Shown piece by piece: positions 55,440-64,000 of a stretch of DNA of 64,000 nt; the first letter of the stretch is position 1; each line of letters opens with the position of its first letter. A program made the position numbers and the translations under genes. Under the pieces are notes generated by a model. That model worked only from the letters and a program-made list of their open reading frames with translations, had not been told where the DNA came from and did not search any database. The stretch covers positions 11,008,001-11,072,000 of the forward strand of contig NC_062226.1 of assembly GCF_902686445.1 (NCBI RefSeq), written 5' to 3'. The stretch comes from Sciurus carolinensis (lineage: Eukaryota > Chordata > Mammalia > Rodentia > Sciuridae).

Positions 55440-57350
55440 GCCTGCTGGGGCTGGCAGGTGGGATTCTTCACTTGGATAGTATTTGAGTCACTAAGTATAC
55501 CTTTTCATCTCCTGTCCCAGTTGCATGCAGCTGGAGTGGAGTGCAGGTACAGAGTGGAAGGGAGGGGTGCTTTTCCTCTTCTGTGTCTAGATCAGAGGCT
55601 GTGGTTGGTTAGAATATCACCTGAAGTAAGCAAAGACAGGGGTCCCTCCTCAAGCCCAGGACAGATGGGGCACATGGTTCCCACTTCCTCTCTGCAGACC
55701 ACGAAGCTGGAGGCATCAGCTTACCTTCCGACTAGAGTGTGCAGACATCTGGCCTCCAGAAAACCCCCTTTCTATGATAGATACCATTTCTGCAAAAAAC
55801 CAGTAAAGCCCAGCTTTTTTAATGTGTTTGTTCAAAGGTTCATTTAAACAATCTAGATGGCATTCTTTCCACACCACCTCCCTTTCTGTTCCTTGATGGT
55901 GTCTAACCCGATTTTCCCTCCCCTTCTCTTCCCCCTGCCAGTCTTTTCAAGAATAGCTTCAGGAGATAATGTTCTATAGAGAGTGTCAGTGTATTTCAGG
56001 TGACACAAGCGGTGAAGGCATTTTATAGAAATGTGGCTTGTCACCATTGGACTGTTGACAGATCTATTAGTGCACCCTTTTCAATTTTCACTTTTCCCCC
56101 CTTTGGTCGTACAGATTTCCACAGACTTGATATTTTGCAGTTGTTCTTGGAAGAGCTGTTTTGTAATTGAAACTCTAGCATTGTTCAGTACATGCAGGCC
56201 TCGGGTCTCCAGCGCTCTCCAACTCCCTTTCTTGAGCTAATTTAGGATTTGGCTTCGCCTGACCTCTCTCACTGCAGTGGAAAATATTTCCTTGACTTTT
56301 CTTCTCCTCCCTTCCCCCCATCCCCTTTACACCGAACCTATCTATGTGGCTCCCTAGAAGCGTCTAATACAGACATCTCAAGTTTGGTTTCTGCTCTGAA
56401 ATTGAGGCAGTTCCCAACAAAGATCCAATTTTCAAATGTACTGGGTTGCCACCTGGCCTCCTGTAACTCTGCATAGCAATGGTGACCTCGCAGATATAAT
56501 CAAGAACCCAGTCTTGCCCTCTTTGCTCTTGCCTTGGGTTTGAATTGCAAATAGAAAATGTGGGGCCGACCTGTGGAGAGGTCATCACGGTGTGTGGAGG
56601 GTCCATCTCTAATGTGACTGAGCAGGGCCCCTTCTCCGTCCCTTGTTCATTTGTGCTGCAGATTTTCAAAGCATCTGAAAGAGGAGCTTTCAGGATATCT
56701 GTGTGACCATTGGCAAATAATTGTTCATAGATCCTGTAGCATGGCTTTATTCCACACCTGCTCTGCTCAGCCCAGCAGCAAAAAAAAAGAAAGATGGAGA
56801 ACATAGTTATCTGGATAAATGGAGCAAGGTGGTCAAGTTCTGCTATAGTTTGGCCTCCTTTGAAGTCTGACTTGCTCAAAATTAGGAAGAAGAAATGGCA
56901 AGGATGCCATGCAGCTGTCACTTCCTTCCTAGGGAAGGATGTGGTGCCTCCATTGAAAGCATGGCCCTGCCAGACCTGCTCTGCAGCAGAATGTCAACAA
57001 ATTGCCCTCGGCTGCTGCACCAAGCCACACTGGCATGAGGGTGCCCCGTTGTAAAGGTGGCGGCCATAACCTTCCCTCGCCTACAGAGAACATTCAGACG
57101 CTCACACAGGATGTCATTTTGTGCCTACTGAGGAATCCCTGAAAATTTTATTTTTTTTCTTTTGTATCAGAATATATAACCAAATGGGCCCATTTCACAG
57201 CCCTTTGTACAGTTTCTAAATCCCTGATCTTTAAAAGACAAGTCAAGCGTGTTTAGAGTCTCTGTGATTGAAAGGAGCAAATTCACAGTTGGCTTGAGTT
57301 TCTGGCCAAACATTTCTGAGCTCAGTGAAGAGAGTGAGCCGGCACGTGAG
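55440..57350. other. Largely repeat-free intronic sequence
   Basis: About 1.9 kb with no named repeat, unusual for this window. It contains the longest ORF of the window on the minus strand (56921-56364, 185 codons), which has no recognisable domain. Low repeat content may reflect constraint. Confidence 0.35.
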
Positions 57351-57689
57351 GGGCAAGGAGAGCCAGGTAGACTCTTGTAGCACAGACATTTTCACACCTT
57401 ATCATACGACTGTCAGCTCCCTGTCTCCAGACACATTAAAATACACTGCAGCCTCAATCACACAGACTCCAACTTTGGCTACTAGTTTGATATCAATATT
57501 CATATTTTAATTTACATTTGATGTGGTGGGAGGTAGGCTGGGAAAAGGGACGCAGCATGAATCTCAAAGTGGAGAAGGAAGCACTCTCACCAGCAAACTA
57601 AGTCAGACTCAGGACAGCCGCAGCCTCACACCTTGGGTACCTTTAAACTCCCCCACACAGGGATGTGGTATTTGAGCTTCTGAGGCAGA

Positions 57690-57870
57690 AGAGCCAGTTT
57701 GGCGCTGGAACATTAACTGTGTGGCCTTGGGTGAGTTACTAGAACTCTCTGAACCTAGTTTTCCTCATCCGTGAACTAGGGAAAATACCAATTTTTGCTG
57801 GATTATCATAAGGATTAGAAGAGGTAAAGTGTTTAAACAGCAGCACTTAGTAGACACTCCACAGATGAGA
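57690..57870 (+). repeat. MIR SINE
   Basis: 'gtgtggccttgggtgagtta', 'ctctctgaacctagttttcc' and 'attatcataaggattagaag'. Confidence 0.8.
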
Positions 57871-57874
57871 GTGG

Positions 57875-58550
57875 CAATCCTGTTTTCTTATATCTCACAT
57901 CTGGACTAGCTCATCTGTCCAAATACCCTGATAAATAACTGGCATAGGATCACCTTCCTTCACGTTGTCCATGCCGCACTAGAGCAAGGTGTCTAGAACA
58001 GTTCTGAAGGGAGCCCTCCCTTGGTTATGACCTTCCCAACCTGGCAGACCTCCTATCTTCTGCCAACAGGGAGAAGGACACATCAGCCATTCCATATGCA
58101 GGCCCTGCTCTCTACCTCTTGTCCCAGGAAGACTCCTCTCAGCTCCTCCCAAGGCCACACAGAGCCCTGCTGTCCATGGGGAGTCTGAGAGTCTGGGTTG
58201 CTGCCTCCCTGACTGCTTGTGGCGGTCTCAGGACATCTCAGACCCCTTCTTGCCTATGTTCTCTGCAAAAGTGGAGGTTAGCTCAGTCCTGACACTGTCA
58301 CAGGAAACCCTTAGGGAAGATAATAGGAATAGAATTATTTTCTGCCTCCTTCACCTCTACTGAGGAATACGATCTGGTAGAACCCCAGTTCCTAGATCCT
58401 CAGGGCTCCTGAGGAGAGATTTGCCACCCTGCATGCAGTGGCCTCTGATCTGTAGTTCTGTCTAGTGTCTTCCTTCTGTGTGACCCTTCAGGAGGGAATA
58501 GGCTTATCCCTCCCATCAGCCTCTTGTTTTTGCTTTTTAAAAATGACATT
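57875..58550. other. Unique intronic sequence
   Basis: Nothing assigned; mixed composition with C/T-rich parts. Confidence 0.3.
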
Positions 58551-58559
58551 TAGAAGGTC

Positions 58560-58940
58560 AGTTTTTCCTTGTTTGCAAACAAAATACATGTTTATTGAGG
58601 GAAATTCAACAAATCAGAGAAGCAAAAAGAAAATGATCTCATTTCATAACCTGCATTTTCACTTAGCATATCCTGAACATATCCCAGGCCACTTAATATT
58701 TCTTACATGTGTCATTGCTTTAAATGACTCCAAAAATTTGATCTGATGGGCATATATACAGTATTTAACCAATCCCATTGTTGGACACCTAAGTTCTAAT
58801 ATTTTAGGCAAACATTCTCATTAGACTGCAGCAATTTTTATTCTTTCATTAGAATAAGTGTCTAAAAATGAAATTAGTGGGCCAGAGGGCACGTACATCT
58901 TTTAGGTCTTTTGTATAAATTGCCAGTTTGCATATTCCTA
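58560..58940 (-). repeat. L1-type LINE fragment, antisense
   Basis: 'ttaaccaatcccattgttgg', 'gactgcagcaatttttattc', 'aaattagtgggccagagggc' and 'ttgtataaattgccagtttg' follow an antisense L1M/HAL1-type 3' region. Confidence 0.6.
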
Positions 58941-59468
58941 CCAAAAGAGGTGAGAACCTGCTGCCCAGGCCTTCCGTAACAGCCAGTGAACTCTTAGCTG
59001 CCACTTCCTGGTCGTGGGTAGACGCTGCTGCTGCCCTGGCCCCCACTCAGCAGGTCCTCTGCTGGTAGGTGCAGCAAAAGCTGCGCACTGTTCCCAGCCG
59101 CCTCTTGGCTCTGCTCCCTGTGGCATCCTAGGAGGAAGCAGTTGTCCTTAGGTGAAGGAAACAGTGACAAAGTGAAAAAATCAGTGGGGTGAGCCACAGA
59201 CTTCATAAGAAATGAAATTCATTAGAAATTTTACACCTCTGAATCTTCTAAGTAAAGCAAATGTACGGCACCGCTTTTTGATAGATACCCAGGCACATTT
59301 GTATATTGGACAAATTTGCTTCCAAATGTTTGGCTCAACTTTATAAAGATTTACTATAGAGTGCATGCTAGATTTAAGAGAATCCAGGACAGAGAACCTA
59401 AACCCTAAGGAACTCATTGTCTGTGGGGAATCACAGATAGCACAGGGTATGCAGATTATGATCAGGCT

Positions 59469-59554
59469 AGAGCTGGGGTACAGCTCAGTCGCTGAGCACT
59501 TGCCTAGCATGTGAGAGGACCAGGGCTTGATCTCTAGCACTGACAGAAAAAAAT
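59469..59554 (+). mobile_element. ID SINE, sense, short tail
   Basis: 'gagctggggtacagctcagt', 'gagcacttgcctagcatgtg' and 'accagggcttgatctctagc', then A8. It is more diverged than the 51768 copy and lacks the extended tgtccat tail. Confidence 0.8.
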
Positions 59555-59679
59555 TAGTCTAACAAGAAGGGCTGCCAAGGAGGCGGGAGGTACTTCTGTT
59601 GGGGTGGTGAGTCCTCCATCAGTTCAAGAATCATGGCATGTGCCATTTTCATGGGTCAATGTGATATAAAGGCCAGGAT

Positions 59680-60060
59680 TTGATAGCTGTTTGTACCTCC
59701 ACTTCAGCACTGTGGCCTTGGGTAAGTTACCGTCTCTGAACCCTATTTCCATACCTATGAAAAACAGATAATTCTATTTACCTTGTAATCAGTATGGGGA
59801 CTAAGCGTGAGAACGAAGGTCAAGGATCTGGAAAAGTGCCCACCAGGAAAGGTGCTCTATCCAGGGAATCTTTTGGTCCTTTGCAGGAGGCAAGAATCTA
59901 ATGTTCAATTTTCACAATGCTCAGACATTTTTTCAAATCCTCATATCTCATCTCATTTAACCCATCACCCAGTAGCTTGGAAGTTTGCCAAGCAGGTTGT
60001 AGTCTCCTCATTGTAAAAATGAAGAAATAGTTGTGGAGAGGTCGAATAAGTTGGAAAGAT
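59680..60060. repeat. Sense MIR followed by antisense MIR
   Basis: 59685-59850: 'gtggccttgggtaagttacc' (sense). 59915-60060: 'catctcatttaacccatcac', then 'gtagtctcctcattgtaaaa' (antisense). Confidence 0.6.
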
Positions 60061-60078
60061 TAGACAATTGATGGGAAT

Positions 60079-60096
60079 AAAAAAAAAAAAAAAAAA
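60079..60096 (+). repeat. A18 homopolymer
   Basis: Eighteen consecutive A after tgatgggaat; no recognised retroposon body in front. Confidence 0.85.
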
Positions 60097-60559
60097 GGAA
60101 AGCTAGAAGACGCTTTTCCCAAAACGACCACATGCATTTTCTTTTTTAAAATACCCATTATCTTGTAGTTTCTTAATTATTTTCTTACCATGTTACCTTA
60201 CAGCTCCACTTTTTTCAGCCCTGCACATGAAATGGTTACTGTTTGGCCTTATTCAACCTCTCGTATTTATCCTCTGGATATCTCCACCTGGATCCAAAAT
60301 GCCCCTTTCCAAAGGAGACACTTCTCAATGGCTGTTGGCAGCCTCTTTCATCACTGAGACTTAGCCTGGCTGAGACTGACTGATCTGATGTAGGCCACCT
60401 GTTATAAGCTCTCCCTGTAAAGTCAAGAGGTCACCACCTCCCCGTCCTGTTTACCAAGCAGTAGAGACTCCTCAGTCTGGCCTCTACAGGCAGCTGATTC
60501 CTTAGGAAAGGAGGCCAGCAGGTAGGCAGCTGAAGAGCAAATAAATATAGTATGGGAGG

Positions 60560-60720
60560 GGCATCTATGTAATTCCTACAGTTCACTGAGTAGCTAATAA
60601 TGGCCTAGGCACTTGCCTTGTCTCACCTATCTCCTTTTTTTCTCATAGCTACCATAGCCTCATTTTACAGAGGACTGAGGCTCAGAGATGTTTTCTCCTT
60701 AATACATGGTTGTTCAATAA
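60560..60720 (-). repeat. MIR SINE, antisense
   Basis: 'taataatggcctaggcactt', then 'cattttacagaggactgagg' and 'ctcagagatg'. Confidence 0.65.
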
Positions 60721-61000
60721 GCAACCACTTTCCCCCATGTCCCACCATTCTCTCTACTTAGCTGAGAAGAGTAATTAGTTATCTCTTATGTGCAATATTT
60801 TGACCAAAATATGAGCTAGTTTTTACAATGAAAAAATTGGCAATTGTATTTATTATTTAATACAGGCTCCTTGTTTTTACTTGGCAAAAAATTATTATTT
60901 ACATGTAATTTGTACATTTATTCTCTACCCGGTTCCAGTCAAGATCAAAGCAACTTTCTTGACCTGAGTACAATACGTGACACGTGGTACATTGTACATG

Positions 61001-61020
61001 TGGAACACATCTGTGTTCCA
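61001..61020. other. Perfect inverted repeat (9-2-9)
   Basis: Arms tggaacaca and tgtgttcca around tc. The neighbourhood has two more dyad sequences, cacgtg (60981-60986) and gtacattgtac (60988-60998). Confidence 0.6.
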
Positions 61021-61239
61021 GATAGCCCACATGCACAGTCAGCTCCAGCATTGGCCCACGGAACCATTACCTGCCTTTTGCATATTGGGTTTTTCTTTTC
61101 CTTCTAATGTGACCTTATTTATCAGAAGCACAAATGAAATGTAAATTTCTGGATTGAAAAATATTTCCCTAAATGTTCCCCCCATCAGGGTCCTAACTCA
61201 GACTAGTCTCTTTATTCTCTTTTAGGAAGACTGGGTGGG

Positions 61240-61890
61240 GGTAGAAAGTGGGACACAAGCACATCATGTTCACACACAATAACATCATCAGCAGAGGAAC
61301 ACGGAGAAAATGTCCACACTCACAAATAATCAAAGTAATGCAAATTAAAACAACAATGAGGTCTAATTTTTCACCTATTAAATTAGCGATACATTTTTTA
61401 AATGATAAGGCTAACAAGTACTGTGAAACTGATAACGCATCCATTGCTGGTAGTTGGTGTAAATTGGAAATTTGGTAGAATGAATAAAAAGCCTGAAAAA
61501 TGTTTATGTCTTTTGACCTAGTAATTTTATTCCTAGGGATTTCCATGGAAGAAATAATACAAAAGAAAGGAAAACTACAATATTTATCATGGGTATTTAG
61601 AAAGCAAAAAAAAAAAAAAAAATAGAAACAAATGTCTAATAGCAGTGGAATGGTTTATTAAATTATTGCATATCTGCTCAATGAAATATTATGCATCCAT
61701 TAAAATTATTATAATTGTTATGTAGCACCATGGTGATGCTCATAATATATTGAGACAAAACAGGATATAAAATTAAGCATGAGCTGTGATTGCAAGTAAT
61801 TTTTAAATGTGTGTAGACACAGTGAATATGTAAAAATGAAAATAGCTGTGTAAGATAGGATGAAAGATGATTTTTTTCACTATTAAGACT
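61240..61890 (+). mobile_element. Old L1M LINE fragment, sense
   Basis: 'taatgcaaattaaaacaaca', 'gacctagtaattttattcct', 'agcagtggaatggtttatta', 'aaatattatgcatccattaa' and 'ggtgatgctcataatatatt' match the L1 ORF2 end and 3' UTR. An A17 run is inside it at 61606-61622. Confidence 0.7.
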
Positions 61891-62094
61891 TATGTTATCT
61901 TTATAATTTAATGCAGATGATTTTGGTTTCTCTAGTCCTTAAAAGTCAAAGGGCCAAGTTAGCCTTCCATTTCCTCCATCTCTCCCAGGAGGATAGGCTT
62001 GGAATGTCCCGGAGGGAGTTCCATGGCAGGCCACTTAGCTGTGGGGTGTGAGGGAGCCCCCGACACCAACCCTGGACCATACTCCTCCCCGCAG

Positions 62095-62226
62095 GACATC
62101 GCGGAGAATGGCTGTGTCCCCACCACTGAAGAGTCGCTGCCTAAGACTATGCCGTCCCCACTGTTGGAGGCCAAGGACCCCAAGCTCCGAGAAGACCGGA
62201 GGCCGATCACGGTCCACTTTGGGCAG
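62095..62226 (+). CDS. DENND1A: DENND1A exon, start of the proline-rich C-terminal tail (44 codons, phase 0-0)
   Basis: This exon reads DIAENGCVPTTEESLPKT, then MPSPLLEAKDPKLREDRR and PITVHFGQ. It opens the long, disordered C-terminal tail that in connecdenn 1 carries clathrin, AP-2 and SH3-binding motifs further on. The central part (VPTTEESLPKTMPSPL) is low in order-promoting residues and looks like the fastest evolving stretch of the six exons, while LREDRRPITVHFGQ is the conserved end. Acceptor ccatactcctccccgcag and donor cag|gtaggt are both strong. A downstream exon must follow beyond 64000. Confidence 0.95.
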
Positions 62227-62329
62227 GTAGGTATCCTGGCCCTTTTCAGGGTCTGTTTGGTTTTCCAGTTTGGGGGTTTGTTGTTTTGTTCGTAGCAGAA
62301 GCTGTAGCACACGCGGCAGACGGTTCCTC

Positions 62330-62640
62330 ATTCCAACTCTCCTTGGCAGAGCAACTACATGGAGTTTTTCACGTCGTCAAATGTTTATTTGGTGCAAACA
62401 TGTTTTGAAGGTGAATTTTCAAAAATTTCAGGGAGACAGTCTGGCTCTGGTCATCAGCTAGCTCCACTGTTGAATGAAGTCATTAAATGCGGCTGCTGCC
62501 TCCCCCACTCCCAGGCACTGCCTTTAAGATGCCTGTTAGCTAAGCATCTCATTAGAACACTTTAGCATCCCAGGCCCTTCTTTGCACCTTCAAATAAAAG
62601 GCAACAAGCGAAGTCTTAAAAAAAAATCAATTAGGAGTTC
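62330..62640. promoter_or_regulatory. Candidate conserved element downstream of the sixth exon
   Basis: Repeat-free, with tttttcacgtcgtcaaatg, gaagtcattaaatgcggc and agcatctcattagaac. Lies 100-410 bp after the 132-bp exon; could be a splicing or transcriptional element. Confidence 0.3.
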
Positions 62641-64000
62641 TTTATTAATGTACTTCCTGAAAATCAATATCAGGAGTCTTGCTTCTCAGAGTAAACACCC
62701 TCGCTATGGTTCTAGAGACCCGATTCTTTACCCAACTACTTTCAACGACCTAAGCATTTGAAAAATTGTCTACTCGTTTTTTCCCCTTAAGTATCACATT
62801 GTATTCTGTATAGAAACTAAAATTGTTTTATCCATTCCTATCCGTGGTCATATTTTTAGTTGAAATAGATTGTGTGCCCTTCTCCACTTCTCTTAACTCT
62901 GGTTAGCACAAGTCCTTTTGTTTGTTTGGGGTTTATGAGAATTGGCTCTGTTAGCTAGATATGGTTATAACAAGAATTTGCAAGGTTATTTATTCTTAAA
63001 TCACCGGGGGTTTTTTTTTTTTTTTTTTTTTTTTAGCCATTTATTAGGTGAGACATGATTAAACTAGTCTTTATGAATTCTACTTTAAATGTGATTCTGT
63101 TTCACCACATGAAGACCTAGAATCCTACATTTAAAACATTCCTAGTTTTGACAGACATTTATCAAGGGCCTACTATGTACCTGGCATGGAGCTATTTAGA
63201 AATGAAGGGAACTGATGGAACTGTTGCTGTAGCTATTATTGTAAGGTGTGAATTGGTTGAAACATAAGAATCATTCTTCTCTAATCAATCTGTTCAGATA
63301 ATACATTCATGCATTTTTAACTTGGGGAGATTCACCCTCTTTTCTGATTTTACACTTAAAAGGGATATTCTGAAAATTGAAAGAAGCATGAATGGGGGTG
63401 CTCATGTGGTTAATGATTATCTTCAAATTGCCCTGGTGTCTGTACCCCAAAAAGCTTCCTCCTCCCCAGGGTCAGGCCCTGTTGGAAAGATCCACACCCC
63501 AGTTCCCTAACTGTGCTTGCTGAAAGCACAGCCCCTGGTTGTCGCCAGCATGGCATTCCATAGTCAGCTTCCTGCTTTCCTTTGTCCTCATTCCTGCACA
63601 CACTAACCTGCCCATGAAAGGAGCCCTCGCTGGAGTTTGGAGCCCATTACAGAGAAAGAGGGGGCGGGGGAGAGGGATTTCATGGTGTTAAACATTCCAT
63701 TTTCAAAACACAAAAAAAGGAGGCCCTATTTGAAATGGAGAAAGACCTTCTTTCCATTTCAGCAAGAAGTAGAGACGCTTTAATGTCATTCCCAGCTAAA
63801 TGCAGAATAAGAGTGTGTATGCACACGCGGGTGGGGAATAAACAATTAAAAAAGCCACCCCAAACTCTGTTGAAATAGGAGCTGTCTGTGCCTTCACAGG
63901 TCTGCAAACTGGAGAGGATGAAAGTGGCTTTTTTTTCCCCCGTTTGTCACTTCCCTCACGTGGCTGCCAGCATTATGCAAGTGTACAGGAAGGCAGGATT
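62641..64000. other. Downstream intron, unassigned, with T24
   Basis: A/T-rich. T24 lies at 63011-63034. 63150-63195 resembles the start of the unnamed ancient family (agacatttatcaagggccta). No further exon is seen before the window ends. Confidence 0.4.

Larger units (their letters stand above)
1..64000 (+). other. DENND1A: DENND1A gene, internal part (introns plus six coding exons)
   Basis: The whole window appears to lie inside one transcription unit on the + strand. Six exons at 47866-62226 join in frame into 165 codons that I recognise as DENND1A (connecdenn 1), a RAB35 guanine-nucleotide exchange factor of clathrin-coated vesicles. Intron lengths are 346, 1927, 2488, 1210 and 7895 bp, flanked by at least 47.9 kb of upstream intron and 1.8 kb of downstream intron. 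I looked for the preceding dDENN exon in 1-47865 and did not find it, but this was a search by eye. No promoter, first exon, last exon or polyadenylation site of the gene is in view. The gene in other mammals is very large (hundreds of kb), which fits the low exon density. Confidence 0.9.

Noticed and set aside
56364..56921. 185-codon minus-strand ORF, the longest in the window
   Set aside because: By a simple estimate about one ORF of this length is expected by chance in 64 kb over six frames. No domain, no splice context, and the residues do not suggest a known protein.
1..64000. Search for LTR retrotransposons or endogenous retroviruses
   Set aside because: No convincing LTR ends, primer-binding site or retroviral gene remnants were recognised.

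Overview
The window is a piece of a mammalian nuclear chromosome: almost all intron, with six short coding exons on the + strand. Joined, the exons read as one continuous 165-codon segment of DENND1A (connecdenn 1), a DENN-domain exchange factor for RAB35 that acts on clathrin-coated vesicles and endosomes. Exons lie at 47866-47970, 48317-48404, 50332-50372, 52861-52932, 54143-54199 and 62095-62226. All have AG acceptors and GT donors, and the phases agree. They cover the end of the dDENN module, a lysine-rich linker and the start of the long C-terminal tail. The first exons, the uDENN and cDENN exons and the rest of the C-terminal tail lie outside the window.

The host is most likely a squirrel-family rodent (ground squirrel or marmot type). 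The young SINEs are tRNA-Ala-derived ID elements with a long A-rich 3' end carrying a 'tgtccat' motif, plus composite B1-dID elements. That mix is known from Sciuridae and close relatives; the exact species is not determined.

Layout: 1-47865 is a very large upstream intron filled with old repeats (L1M fragments, MIR, L2, two Tigger-like DNA transposons, one MER5-like element and a recurring ancient family I cannot name). Several rodent SINEs are scattered in it. Between the repeats lie low-repeat patches rich in TAATTA-type homeodomain sites or CpG (about 3.4-3.9, 8.9-9.3, 16.7-17.7, 20.1-20.5, 27.7-27.9 and 40.0-40.3 kb), which I regard as candidate regulatory elements. 47866-54199 holds five exons in 6.3 kb. 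54200-62094 is a 7.9 kb intron with further candidate elements, and 62095-62226 is the sixth exon.

No bacterial-type system, CRISPR array, rRNA or functional tRNA gene is present. Long ORFs outside the exons are what chance predicts for 64 kb, apart from one unexplained minus-strand protein-like ORF at 43512-43745. The most useful leads are the possible LHX2-linked enhancers (LHX2 is DENND1A's neighbour in mammals), the stacked SINEs at 22.3-22.6 kb, the weak splice donor at 47971, three Z-DNA-prone tracts and an 11-bp perfect inverted repeat at 28124-28151.
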